From contig JAJFZO010000550.1 of assembly GCA_021397835.1 (NCBI GenBank), forward strand, positions 630,001 through 694,000: DNA of 64,000 bases, read 5' to 3'. The notes beneath the pieces are model-generated. The model made no database searches. It was not told where the DNA came from and saw only the letters and a list, made by a program, of their open reading frames with translations. Source of the DNA: Moringa oleifera (Eukaryota > Streptophyta > Magnoliopsida > Brassicales > Moringaceae). Below are positions 1-10,364 of this stretch, piece by piece (positions within the stretch are counted from its first letter, which is position 1; each line of letters begins with the position of its first letter). Made by a program: the position numbers and the translations under genes.

Positions 1-480
1 AGAAAAAATTTCAGAATTTTCTGGTCACCAAATTTTTTTAATGAATTTTCTAAAATCGAAAATTGAAAAAATCATCAAAAATAACCAGTGGGTCAAAATG
101 ATCCCAAACTTCAGGGCTAGACTCCTTATGAATTACACGATTTATTTGAGTCATTTCGAGACCAATTCCATGATGGAAATACTGTCAATACATACCAATT
201 TCGCAAGTGAGCATTGCAGCCAGTAGGCTAGGGCAGCTCTGCCTCTGCCTGGCCTAAGGTGCATGCTAGCTCCCTATCCAGCGCACCTCCAGCTACCCCA
301 TGGCTGCCCTCAGGGTCCATCACAGCAAGGAGACACAGCCAAGCCCAGCTTGCCCATGAAATCAACACCCACAGCACGTGCCGAGCCTTACAGGCTCGCA
401 TGGGGTGCCCCTGGCAAGGCTGGAGCCGTGCTTGTTGGGGACTACTGTGGCACCCCTGGATTGGATGTTGGGTAGTAAGT
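1..480 (-). other. rDNA intergenic spacer, unique part (inverted)
   Basis: This is the reverse complement of the non-repeated spacer segment seen on the plus strand at 14416-15000 and 40626-41170. The A+T-rich half (1-240) and the GC-rich half (240-480) match it in order. It is non-coding. Its orientation shows that the left 9 kb is an rDNA unit on the minus strand. The left end runs off the window. Confidence 0.85.
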
Positions 481-807
481 CGAGGGGCATGGACGAGGGG
501 GATGGCTCTGGATGGGCACCCATGGCCTGGCTAGAACGCCAACTGCTGCTGCACACTGGGCACTATGTCGAGGGGCTAGCTCGCGATGGGTGCCTGTGGC
601 CTGGCTGGCGCGCCCATCGCTGCTGCACACTGAGCAAGCAGCCCATGCCGTGCCTGCTGGGAGCTGCCGAGGCATGCCTCCCATCCCCAGTGTCCATGCG
701 ACGCAGCTCCCTTGGCTCACTCGTTGGGCACTACGTCGAGGTGTCGGCGACGACGGGCTGGCTCGCGATGGGCGTCGCTGGCCTAGCTGGCGCACCCTCC
801 GCTGTTG
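481..807 (-). repeat. rDNA spacer 182-bp subrepeats, about 1.8 copies (inverted)
   Basis: Reverse complement of the GC-rich subrepeat that makes up the large blocks at 26460-31255, 34283-40625 and 47921-54136. The recognisable core is the complement of CTCGACATAGTGCCCAGCGA, found near 485, 560 and 740. The array stops abruptly at about 807, where 25S sequence begins. Confidence 0.85.
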
Positions 808-1260
808 AGAGGCACTCGGTCCTCTAGATTTTCAAGGGCCATTGGGGGCGCACCGAACACCATGAGACGTGCGGTGCTCTTCCAGCCGCTGGACCCTACC
901 TTCGGCTAAGCCGTTTCCAGGGTGGGCAGGCTGTTAAATAGAAAAGATAACTCTTTCCAGGGCCCCTGCCCACATCTCCAGACTCCCTAATGTTACCGTC
1001 AGCCACCACGTCTTGATTTTGAAATTTTAACTAGATCCCCTTTCGGAGCTCGCACCGAGGCGCTATCTGATGGGCTTCCCCCATCTCTTAGGATCGATGA
1101 ACCCATGTGCAAGTGTTGTTCACATGGAACCTTTCCCTTTTTCGGCCTTCAAAGTTCTCATTTGAATATTTGCTACTACCACCAAGATCTGCACCGATGG
1201 CCACTACGCCCTGGCTTGCGCCTCGAATTTTATGACGACCACTGCGCCCTCCTACTCATT
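808..1260 (-). pseudogene. 25S rRNA internal fragment
   Basis: The reverse complement matches the middle of the 25S gene at about 11735-12165 of this window, including the stretch around GTAGCAAATATTCAAATGAG. Both 25S ends are missing. It joins 18S at 1253-1260 through the shared 8-mer TACTCATT, and spacer subrepeats at about 807. It cannot form a large-subunit rRNA. Confidence 0.9.
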
Positions 1261-1432
1261 CCAATTACCATACTCGAAGAGCCCGGTATTGTTATTTATT
1301 GTCACTACATCCTCGTGTCCGGATTAGGTAATTTACGTGCCTACTGCCTTCCTTGGATGTAGTAGCCGTTTTTCAGGCTCCCTCTCCGTAATCGATCCCT
1401 AATTCTCCGTCACCCATCACCACCATAGTAGG
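1261..1432 (-). pseudogene. 18S rRNA fragment downstream of the retrotransposon
   Basis: The reverse complement reads as the 18S gene just after nt 346, starting at CCTAC followed by the conserved GGTGGTGA and GACGGAGAATTAGGG blocks. It breaks off after about 170 nt into 25S sequence. Bases 1428-1432 are one copy of the 5-bp target duplication (GTAGG on the plus strand) that flanks the element at 1433-8007. The rest of 18S is deleted. Confidence 0.92.
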
Positions 1433-2450
1433 TGTCACACCGTCGGTTGCGGGATGAGTGCAACTCTAGTATCATGGTGCTAGATGCGTCCACCTAACCT
1501 GCCCAACTTTTTGAGCCTGTGCCAAAAGAAGAATAAGAGGCAACAGCGCAAAAGCAATGTAAGAAGAAAATATTACGAGAACTCTTTCTTAACCTTTATT
1601 GAATAAAAAAACTCTTTACAAAAGAAATATCTCTCTCTAAGAGCATCCAAAGCCTCTAGCTACCCACACACTTGAGTTTGTATTACTTGATGTGTTTACA
1701 ACTGAACCTAAGCCCCCTTGTTATACTAGTTGAGGAGTGTCCTACTCAAACACTCTCTCTTAGTTATCCCACGTTTTTCGGATAAGCCACCCAATCTTGA
1801 TCACGAATCTTTATCTCATTGAGGCTTATCTTTAAAGTTTGGATAGCTTCCTTCTCTCGCAAGGACTCTCCTTGAGTCAAGGATCTCATCTCCTTTGAAG
1901 TCTTCTCTAAGCCTTCTTATATGCTTTCAACCGGTTTGGATAGGCTTGAGGAGATGGTTTCCATTGAGGACTCCTTTCGAACCTTATCTCCCTTGGCTTT
2001 TGGGATAGACATCTCTTTCTTATCCTTCTATCACCTTGATCCTTCTCTAGCCAATAGTCATATCCTTTCTTTATGGAATATCTTCACTTGCTAGACTTTC
2101 CATCCATGCTAAGCTGGGTTCCTGAATTCTGCCCTGTGTTCTCGTCACTGGACATATTCGCACCACCATGTCCTTGTGCTTGCTTGAGGCATCTCTGCTA
2201 CTTTCCCCTTAAGAAGGCTTATGGGTCTGTTTGTGTGCTTCATCCCTCACTCCATAACGTTCCCTACCTACCATCGAATCTCGCCACTGTAAGTATGAAA
2301 CTCGATTTCTCACCAAGTCTCTCACATTCGTTTTCATCTCTAATTCATGTGTTTTTGCCTTGCTAGCGTGGTACTCCACACTTGTAGGTCTGGGCATAAA
2401 GCAAGACTCACCATGCCTATGCCTTGGTACTCAGATTCAAGGGTCTGACA
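1433..2450 (-). repeat. 3' LTR of retrotransposon copy 1
   Basis: The plus strand begins TGTCACACC and ends GGGTCTGACA, i.e. the LTR runs TGTCAGACCC...GGTGTGACA on its own strand. It contains a mutated TATA-like box (complement near 1721) and a polyadenylation hexamer AATAAA (complement near 1600). It pairs with 6990-8007. Confidence 0.93.
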
Positions 2451-2511
2451 AACCATCCCCACCAGAAGAGCCTAACGCCCTCGTCAGCTTAGTGTTGTGA
2501 TACGCCCTGAT

Positions 2512-3096
2512 CTAGTCCTCGAATTGCCACAATGTGGTATCTTTCCCCCAACTCGCATCCACCTCATTGGTGCCTTTCCACTGGACTAGGTAGTATGTCC
2601 TCCGATTCATCTTGTTGTAGCCCTCTGTTCGATGATCAAGGATTTTCTCTATTTCCTTGTCAAATTGAACTCGAGTTACAAACGGTGCACGCTTAGCTTG
2701 CTTGCGTCTGCGATCGGCATCTTCCTGAAACTCTTTGAGGAAGCTCACGTGAAATGTTAGTTGCATCTCTAGATGTTGCGGTAGCTTCAACCTATAAGCT
2801 ACTGCTCTAACTTTCTTCTTGATCTCGAATGGTCCATCATACCTTGGGATAAGGCCTCGATAAACTCCCTTCTTCGTGATTTTCTTCCAACTTTGGGGTG
2901 TCAGCTTTCGTAGCACCTTGTCCCTAAGTTGGAACTCAGCTTCATGTCTCTTCTTGTTAGCATATTTCTTCATACACGTCTGTGCCTTAAAAAGGCTATC
3001 CCTCGCTTGGTCAATCAACTCTTGCTTATCCCGAGCATAGCGGTAGGCTGCTGGATAACTTCCTTGGCTCCTCTGCTTGGCTATCTCATGGGGCAT
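2512..3096 (-). pseudogene. pol: Integrase C-terminal region with chromodomain, copy 1
   Basis: A 194-codon open stretch at the pol 3' end. The first 90 residues are the integrase C-terminal domain, with the run DGPFEI near residue 90. Residues of about 143-194 form a chromodomain: FDKEIEKILDH, then YYLVQWKG, then ASW near the end. In chromoviruses this domain contacts chromatin marks and steers integration. The usual ASWE reads ASWG here. It lies just upstream of the purine tract and the 3' LTR. It is part of a longer polyprotein broken by upstream stops. Confidence 0.9.
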
Positions 3097-3171
3097 CGTT
3101 GGTTATTTCCTAAAAGCTACCTCTGCAGGACTTAGACCTATTGATGACAAGTGATGGATATTGTAGCAAAA

Positions 3172-3885
3172 CTACGCTACATCCAATAATTCAAGCCAAT
3201 CTCTTTGGCTTGCAGTCACGTAGTGCCACAAATACTCCTCCAGCAAGCTATTTACCCTCTCCGTTTGACCGTCTGTCTGTGGATGATTTGCTGTGGAGAA
3301 TTTGAGTTCTGTTCTCATCATGTTTAGCAACACTATCCAGAATCTTCCCATGAATCTAGCATCTCTGTCACTCATAATGTCATTTGGCATCCAAACAACT
3401 TAACAACATGTTTGAAAAACATCTCAGCGGCCATATCAGCTGGGCATGCTCGAGTAACAGGAATAAAGATAGCATACTTTGAGAACCTATCAATAATCAC
3501 CATTATAGCGGATAGTTCTTTTACCTTTGCGAAGCCCACAATGAAATCCATCAACACCGACTCCCATGGGTGTTCCGGAATAGGCAAGGGTTGGAGCAAA
3601 CCTGCCTCCTTCCTTCTATCCGTTTTGTCCTGTTAGCACACTAAGCATGTGTGAACATAGGCCTCCATATCTTCCATTAATCTTGGGCCAGTAATAGGTT
3701 CTTGTCAATAGTGCGAGCATCCTCTCGACGCTCGGGTGACCTGCCCATAGCGGGTCATGGGTTTCCCTCAGCAACTGTTTCTGAAGTCCTCTACACTTAG
3801 GCACAAATAGTCTGTCTCTTCGAGCATATAGCAACCCATCCTCGATGCAGTATCTTCGGATCAAGCCTTTGCTCACCTCTTCCAT
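3172..3885 (-). pseudogene. pol: Integrase zinc-binding and catalytic core, copy 1
   Basis: Three open pieces in shifting frames. 3616-3885 carries the N-terminal zinc-binding domain with its two histidines (THDPLWAGH); the frame shifts before the C-x2-C pair. 3372-3599 carries the first catalytic aspartate in LMDFIVGF. 3172-3390 carries the second aspartate in SDRDARF and a downstream HPQTDGQTERVN block preceding the catalytic glutamate. Integrase inserts the cDNA into the host chromosome. The frame breaks make this copy inactive. Confidence 0.9.
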
Positions 3886-4068
3886 GAGTCGGGCATACTC
3901 GTTATCTTCCCCAGCTATCGATCTTATTTGCTCGAGTAAGTCGCTCTAGACACCCGTTAGAGCAGCCATATAAGTTTGCACTTTTACGCGGCTTAATGCA
4001 TTAGCAACAATATTTTGTTTGCTTGGTTTGTGTTCCCACACAAAATCAAACTTCGCCACAAGCTCTTG

Positions 4069-5438
4069 TCATCTTACTTGTTTTGGAGATAGCTTTTTTT
4101 GTGAGCGAAAATAGGTATTAGCAACATTGTCAGTAATTACCTTAAATTTCGTCCCAAGCAAGTAATGCCGCCATGTCCCTACGCAATGGAAAATAACCGT
4201 TATCTCCTTTTCATGAGTCGAATAACACTGCTCTGCATCCTTGAGTTTTTGACTCTTGAATGCCACGAGATGGTCATTCTACACCAACACACCCCCGATT
4301 GCTCGATCAGAAGCGTCTGTGACTACTTCCAATGGCTCTTCAAAGTTTGATAGGGACAGTACTGGTTCAGAGGCTATTGTCTGTTTTAATCCCTCGAAAA
4401 CCTTGTTGCAGTCATTGGTCCACAACCACGGGCTATCTTTCTTTAGCAAGTCCATCAAAGGGTTGTTCTTGCTCGAATATCCTTTAATGAACCATCTGTA
4501 ATAGTTCGGGAGCCCAAGGAATGATCGCAATTCAGCAACTTTTCGCAGGGTTGACCGCTCCATGATGGCCTTCACTTTCCTTTCATCCATCCGTATCTGT
4601 CCGTTCTTGACCCAATGTCCCAAGAATGGTACTTCTTGCTTGCAAAACTCGCATGTTTCCTTCTTGATGTACAGTTGGTGCTCTCGTAGCTGCATCAATA
4701 CTTGCCGCAAATGGTTTGCATGGTCGTATAGGGCCTCGCTATATACCACAATGTCATCCAAGTAGACTACCATAAACTTGTCCAAAAACTCAAACAATAC
4801 ATCATTCATAAGATTGCAAAAGGTAGCAAGTGCATTGGTTAGCCCGAAGGGCATCACCATGAACTCATAAGAGCCGTACCTTATGACGCCTGTAGTTTTT
4901 GCTTCGTCCCCCTCAGCTATTCTGACTTGCCAGTATCCCGACCACAAGTCTAGCTTTGTAAAGTACTTGACCTTTGATAACTGATCAAATAAGTTAGCAA
5001 TGTTTGGCACCAGATATTTGTTCTTTATCGTTACCTTGTTTAATGCTCAGTAATCAACACACATTCTCAGCGAGCCATCTTGTTTTCGCTGGAATAGCAT
5101 AGGTGCTCGATAAGGGGCCTTCGAGGTTGAATGAATACAATTTCCAACAGCTCGTCTAGTTGCTTCCATAGTTCAGCTAGTTCCGACGGGGGCATTTGAT
5201 ATGGTGCTTGAGCAGGGGGTCTAGCACCCAGAAGTAAATCGATCATATGATCAAGATTCCTCCTCGAAGGCAATGTCTTGGGGAGCTCTGGTGGAATCAT
5301 GTCGCTGAATTCCCTCAACACTTCAGCGATCTTGTCAGGCACCTCTACAACCTGATCTAGTTTTGCCTCAAATAGTGCTGCCACCATCGTCACTCTACCC
5401 TTCTGCAGTCCTAACTTAAGTTGCTTTGCAGATTGCAA
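4069..5438 (-). pseudogene. pol: Reverse transcriptase and RNase H, copy 1
   Basis: 5067-5438 carries the linker and fingers region ([19 protein letters not shown]). 4279-5010 carries the palm, with [21 protein letters not shown] and the catalytic YLDD box near residue 84 of that stretch, then the start of RNase H (DASDRAIGG). 4069-4266 continues RNase H with STHEKE and VITDN. The enzyme copies element RNA into DNA. The stretch between 5010 and 5067, holding the conserved DYRALNK block, is interrupted, so the protein is not made in one piece. Confidence 0.92.
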
Positions 5439-5880
5439 CCCAATCTATTTTTTGTCTGCCGAAAGCTCTCTTGCTGCTTCGGTTCTGATTAGGCTTAGGG
5501 CTTGGTCATCAGCCACAAGCAGTCCACCTAAGTGGGGCATCACTGATTACTTGGTTTGTCTGAAGAAGTCTAGACCCAAGAAAACATCAAAGTCATCTAA
5601 CTGAGTTATCATGAAGTTAGACGTACCTTTCCATTCGCCTACTTCAAGGGTCATAGTGGCAGCTCTGCATACTGCCTTCGTCTCAGCATTCACTGCTTTG
5701 AACTTGACCGAGGCCGGAGAAAACTTAAGCCTGAGCTTTCCTACTTCTCTTTCCTTGATGAAATGGTTGGTAGCTCCCATATCCAACATTGCAATTGCAT
5801 CCTTCCCGTTTACCTTCACCGGGACATAGATCAACCCTTTCTGCAAGTTCTTGGGTGTGATTGCATTCAGCAACTGGATT
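5439..5880 (-). pseudogene. pol: Aspartic protease region, copy 1
   Basis: The frame at 5547-6113 ends with a retropepsin domain. The active-site motif reads LDMGATNHF, where other copies have LDTGATNNF, so the threonine of the D-T/S-G triad is replaced by methionine. A second conserved block (DDFDVFLGLDFF) follows near the end, and a stop lies between 5460 and 5547. The enzyme would have cut the Gag-Pol polyprotein. The active-site substitution alone suggests loss of activity. Confidence 0.88.
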
Positions 5881-6914
5881 GGATTCACCTGAGTTGTGGC
5901 ACTCCCTTCCTTTTCCTTGGAGGAATCCTTTGCTGCCATGAGCACCACTAACTTCTCCTTGCGAGGACAGTCGCGTGCTCTATGTGGCCCGTTGCATAAG
6001 AAGCAACCCCCTTGGTCCACATTCTTTCCCTTTCCTTTCAAAGGGGATGAGCCCCGAGGCTTGCTGGACTCAACATTCTTCTTTTTCTTGCCTTTGCCAT
6101 TGGGATTTTTCATCTCTTTTCCAGCCTTCCCTCATTTCTCACCTTTCTTTTTAGGAGTACCACCCGCATACTTGAAATCCACCAAGCTATCCGCCACGAA
6201 AAATGCTGAGGGCAAGTCTTTGACACCTTGCTGCCTTAGTTCTGCTTGAGCCCATGGCTGCAAGCCTGATAGGAAGTTAAACAACCTATCCTCCTCTAAC
6301 ATGTTCTTGATGTCAAACATCACTGAACTAAATTCCTTGACAAAGTCGCGCACTGAACTTATGTGCTTCAGGCATTTTAGTTGTTCCCTAGCCATGAACG
6401 AGGTGTTGCATGGCAGGAATTGCTCCTTCAATTCCCTTTTGAGTGCCTCCTATGAATCAATGCTAAACCTTCCCATGATAGCATCATCCTGCATACGGGT
6501 GCACCACCATAACTTAGCATTACAAGATAAGTGCATGGATGTGATCATTACCTGTCATTTTTGGGCACTCTAGTAGTTTTGAAGTACTACTCCATATCCC
6601 ACAAGAAGTTCTCCAACTCCTTGGCATTCCTCTCTCTAGAGAATGGTTTTGGTTCTGGCACCTTTAGCTTAGCCATAGTAGAGTCTGCCCCAACTGTAGG
6701 GGTGTGGGGAGCCCTTTTTAGCAAACCCGATCTTGGTCTCAAGGCTCCTCATGGTTTCCTTGAGGTTTTCGATGTCCTCTTCCATCGATGATTGTTGTTC
6801 AACGATTGTCTCCATCAACTCAGCTAGCGTGCATGTTGATCCCTCCGTCAGTGTACCAACTATCTCTTCCAACCGAGTGACATGCTCTCGCATTGACTCA
6901 CTCCCTCTTGGCAT
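5881..6914 (-). pseudogene. gag: Gag capsid and nucleocapsid region, copy 1
   Basis: Translation would begin at MPRGSESMREHV (6914). The first 80 residues are a likely coiled coil (6669-6914). A retrotransposon Gag core follows in 6132-6431 (MKEQFLPCNTSF, FNFLSGLQPWAQAEL). A lysine-rich stretch precedes a zinc knuckle near 5970-6005 with spacing C-x2-C-x3-H-x4-C, one residue shorter than the usual x4. Gag builds the virus-like particle and binds element RNA. Frame breaks occur near 6431-6668 and 6120. Confidence 0.88.
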
Positions 6915-6989
6915 AAAGCCTTGGCAGCGATAAGATCAACCACGAGTTTGAGAGAAAGTGGTGACCGAAACCGCGCCCTGATACCAAAC

Positions 6990-8007
6990 TGTCACACCAT
7001 TGGTTGCGGGATCAGCACAACTCTAGTGTGATGGCGCTAGATGCGTCCACCTAACCGGCCCAACTTTCTAAGCCTGTGCCAAAAGAAGAATAAGAGCCAA
7101 CAATGCAAAATGCAAAGTAAGAAGATGGTATTACGAGAACTCTTTCTCAATCGTTATTGAAAATAAATGAACTCTTTACAAAAGAAGGGTCTCTCTCTAA
7201 GAGCACCAAAAGCCTCTAGCTACCCACACACTTGAGTTTGTATTACTCGATGTGTTTACAACTGAACCCAAGCCCCTTTTGATACTAGTTGAGGAGCGTC
7301 CTACTCAAACACTCTCTCTTAGTTATCCCACGTTTTTCGAATGGGCCACCCAATCGTGATCACGAATCTTTATCTCATTGAGGCTTATCTTCAAAGTTTG
7401 GATAGCATCCTTCTCTCGCAAGGACTCTTTTTAAGTCAAGGATCTCATCTCCTTTGATGTCCTATCTAAGCCTTCTTATCTGCTTTCAATCGGTTGGGAT
7501 AGGCTTGAGGAGGTGGTTTTCGTTCAGGACTCTTTTCGAGCCTTATCTCCCTTGGCTTTCAAGATAAACATCTCTTTCTTATCCTTCTATCACCTTGATC
7601 CTCCTCTAGCCAATGGCCATATCCTTTCTTTGTGGAATATCTTGGCTTGCTGGACTTTCCATCCATGCCAAGATGGGTTCCCGGATTCTACCCTGTGTTC
7701 CCGTCACTGGACATATTTGCACCATTATATGTTGGTCTTGCTTGAGGCATCTCTCTGCTTTCCCCTTAAGCAAGCTTATGGGTCTGTTTGTGTGCTTCAT
7801 CCCTCGCTTCACAACGTTCCTAACTCACCATCGAATCTCGCCACTGTAAGTATGAAACTCGATTTCTCACCAAGTCTCCCACATTCGTTTTCATATCTAA
7901 CTCATGCATTTTTGCCTTGCTAGCGTGGTCCTCCACACTTGTAGGTCTGGGCAAGGAGCAAGACTCACCATGCCTATGCCTTGGTACTCAGATTCAAGAG
8001 TCTAACA
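6990..8007 (-). repeat. 5' LTR of retrotransposon copy 1
   Basis: An LTR of 1018 bp, the same length as its partner at 1433-2450, bounded by the complement of GGTGTGACA (6990) and a mutated end (TCTAACA) at 8007. It would have held the element promoter. It has a single 48-bp internal unit near 7395-7445, where copy 2 has five. Confidence 0.93.
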
Positions 8008-8353
8008 GTAGGCAACTATATTATCATTAAAAGTTGATAGGGTAGAAATCTGACTGATGCATCGCCGGCACGATGGCCTTGCGATCCGTCGAGTTAACAT
8101 GAATCATCAGAGCAACGGGTGAAGCCTGTGTCGACCTTTTATCTAATAAATGCACCCCTTCCAGAAGTCGGGGTTTGTTGCACGTATTTGCTCTAGAATT
8201 ACTATGTTTATCCAAGTAGTAGGTACTATCAAACAAACTATAACTAATTTAATGAGCCATTCACAGTTTTACAGTCTGAATTAGTTCATACTTACACATG
8301 CATGGCTTAATCTTTAAGACAAGCATATGACTACTGGTAGGATCAACCAGGTA
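8008..8353 (-). pseudogene. 18S rRNA 5' part, upstream of retrotransposon copy 1
   Basis: The reverse complement starts with TACCTGGTTGATCCTACCAG at 8353, the 18S 5' end, and runs for about 346 nt to the insertion site. Bases 8008-8012 are the target duplication. Just before the site it reads AATATAGTTGCCTAC where the plant consensus is GGATAGTGGCCTAC. With 1261-1432 it makes only about 510 nt of 18S. Confidence 0.93.
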
Positions 8354-9004
8354 GCATCCTTCGAGACACTATGTTAACTAGGACCAAAGCGTGCCACAAG
8401 GCTCGCTGAGGCCAAAGCTGTCGCGGTCATCGTTCAAAATCGATGGGATGTGGGACAAATGCTTTCGCTTGGACAGGCAGAGGCCGAGGCCACCCCTGTC
8501 GCAACACTTTTTGCACTCGAAGGGATGACCGAGCGCCCGTGTGCCAAAGCAGCTGCATGCCAAAGCAAGTTGCACTTAGAGCATGAGGCCCGACTTAGGT
8601 TTCCACCCATGCCCGCAAGGGACATGGTGCAAAGAAAACCGACTCAAATCATCGAATTTCGTTTGTGAAGGCACGCAACACAAGGTCCCGATGTCACCCA
8701 TGTAAAGCCAACGTATGGCTCGGGGTCGAGCTTGAAGCGATGTGCCAGTCGATAGTTCGATGCGGGAGCATGGAGCCTGCCAATGTGCACGACTAGATCA
8801 CCACTATCATGCTGCACGTACAAATAGGCAGCAACAACACCAAACGAGTTGCAAGCCGACAAGCAAAAGGCCCATCGATCATGTAGGTTGTCAAGTGCCG
8901 CCGCACCCAAGCCGCTAAGTGCGAAATTGTTTTGATAGCAAGGGACAATTCTTCGATTGCAAGTGACCATCGATGAGGCCTTGGCAGTGGGGGTGTCACG
9001 CGGT
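8354..9004 (-). other. 5' external transcribed spacer (inverted)
   Basis: Reverse complement of the segment that precedes 18S at 16192-16812 and 33066-33708. It is non-coding, so short open frames here are incidental. Its upstream end meets plus-strand spacer at an inversion joint near 9005. Confidence 0.85.
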
Positions 9005-9007
9005 GTC

Positions 9008-9736
9008 TAGTGCGCGAGCCAGGGGTTCCACAGCAATGCCCAGCAAGCATGGTGCCAGCCTTGCCAAGGGCGCCCCACGCGAGCCTGCCACGAGCATGCT
9101 GTGAGGCTCGACACGTGCTATGGGCGTTGATTTCATGGGCAAGTTGGGCTTGGCCATGTCCCCTGGCTGTGATGGACCCTGAAGCTTGCCATGGGGTGGC
9201 TGGAGTTGACACCCTGGGCCAGGCAAAGGCACAGCTGCACTAGCCTGCTGGCTGCAATGCCCACTTGCGAAATTGGTGTGAATTGACAATCTTTTCATCA
9301 CGGAATTTATCCCAAAATGACTCAAATAAATCATGTAATTCATGAGGAGTCTGCCCCTGAAGTTTGGGATCATGTCCACTCACAGGCTATTTTTGATAAT
9401 TTTTTCAATTTTTGGTTGTAAAAAATTCATTAAAAACAATTGGTGCTCAGAAAATTCTGAAATTTTTTCTAGTGGCAAATATGATTATTCTCCGTTTATG
9501 TACAAAGTTTCAGCTTAAAATTTCAAGTAATTTTTTAGAGCCATTATGATTGCTCAAACATATTGATGTTTTTTCCTATCAGGAGTGAAATTTCATTTAA
9601 GACTCTTTAGGGGGGAGGTGGTCACCTAGCTTGCTGGATGCCAACGGGCCATTCGTGCTCCCCCCTAGGCCATACCACATGGGCAGGCGCTCGGCTTGGG
9701 GAACCCAGCGCTCATGGTATGGGCAGGGGGAACCCA
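9008..9736 (+). other. Intergenic spacer, unique part
   Basis: From CGAGCCAGGGGTTCC onward this matches 62976-63700 and 14416-15100 in plus orientation: a GC-rich start, a T-rich and A-rich middle (about 9260-9600) and the GGTGGTCACC-type end. It breaks off near 9727 and joins the last bases of 18S and ITS1 directly, so the repeat region, ETS and 18S are missing from this unit. Confidence 0.85.
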
Positions 9737-9993
9737 GGATCATTGTCAAAAATTCGCTCAGCGAAACAACCTGCGAACACGTTGTAAACACACTAGCGGG
9801 GGAATGGGCTCTCAAGTCCCTCATCCTGCCTTACGTTGCAAGGGTGCGCAGGCTCGCGCCCAAGCCCCTCATCTCGCGTAAAACCAAAACCCACAGCATG
9901 GGATGCGCAAAGGAACTCAAATGAAAAAGCATGCCCTAGTTGCCCCGATCTCGGTGCGGGATTGGCAATCTTGTCGTCCCTAAACGATGTCAA
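9737..9993 (+). other. ITS1, about 250 nt
   Basis: It begins with the last nine bases of 18S (GGATCATTG, 9737-9745) and ends at the 5.8S start. It contains GGGATGCGCAAAGGAACT near 9900, close to the ITS1 hairpin motif conserved in flowering plants. Its short length also fits an angiosperm. It is joined upstream to spacer instead of a full 18S gene. Confidence 0.85.
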
Positions 9994-10154
9994 AAATGAC
10001 TCTTGGCAATGGATATCTCGGCTCTCGCATCGATGAAGAATGTAACGAAATGCGATGCTTGGTGTGAATTGCAGAATCCAGTGAACCATCAAGTCTTGGA
10101 ACACAAGTTGCACCCGAAGCCATCAGGCCGAGGGCACGTCTGCCTAAGTGTTAA
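9994..10154 (+). rRNA. 5.8S rRNA, decayed copy
   Basis: Full length (about 161 nt). Of the three conserved plant 5.8S motifs, the middle one (GAATTGCAGAATCC) is intact. The first reads CGATGAAGAATGTAAC and the third TTGGAACACAAG, both carrying changes at normally invariant sites. It lies between ITS1 and ITS2 in normal order. The changes and the missing 18S upstream suggest a pseudogene. Confidence 0.92.
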
Positions 10155-10364
10155 GAACCGTCACCCCGCATCCCTTCTGGGAGGGGAAGGACCATCATAG
10201 GGCAGATGTTGGCCTCCCGTGCACCTTCGGCTCACGGTTGGCCTAAAAAAAAGCCTCGAGCGACACCGTGTCACGGCTTGGCGGTGGTAGAAAAGGCCTC
10301 GTACTTCCTCGTGCGCATGTCGCTCGCTCGTAGCTCACGAACCCAATGATCTATCGATCGAGAT
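10155..10364 (+). other. ITS2
   Basis: About 210 nt between 5.8S and 25S, the usual angiosperm length. It starts after GTGTTAAG and ends before GCGACCCCAGGTCA. It includes an A-run at about 10246 within a segment that is normally GC-rich. Confidence 0.87.

Larger units (their letters stand above)
1433..8007 (-). mobile_element. Complete Ty3/gypsy chromovirus LTR retrotransposon, copy 1
   Basis: A 6575-bp element in minus orientation. It has two LTRs of 1018 bp (1433-2450 and 6990-8007), TG...CA type ends, and a GTAGG target duplication at 1428-1432 and 8008-8012. Next to the upstream LTR is a primer binding site complementary to initiator methionine tRNA (TGGTATCAGGGC, one mismatch). Next to the downstream LTR is a purine tract (complement of 2451-2463). 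The internal 4.5 kb encodes gag, protease, reverse transcriptase, RNase H, integrase and chromodomain in that order, which is the Ty3/gypsy order. All frames carry stops or shifts, so it is dead. The two LTRs differ at about 11 of the first 90 aligned bases, so the insertion is old. It lies inside 18S rDNA. Confidence 0.95.

Noticed and set aside
2073..2366. Open frames inside the LTRs (about 70-140 codons; also 7513-7923, 17454-17723, 54241-54615)
   Set aside because: They lie on either strand of LTR U3 sequence and are disrupted in some copies, so they are not a conserved LTR gene.
8378..8970. Short open frames in the ETS resembling a cysteine-rich protein
   Set aside because: The same sequence precedes 18S in several units and the frames shift between copies; it is the transcribed spacer.
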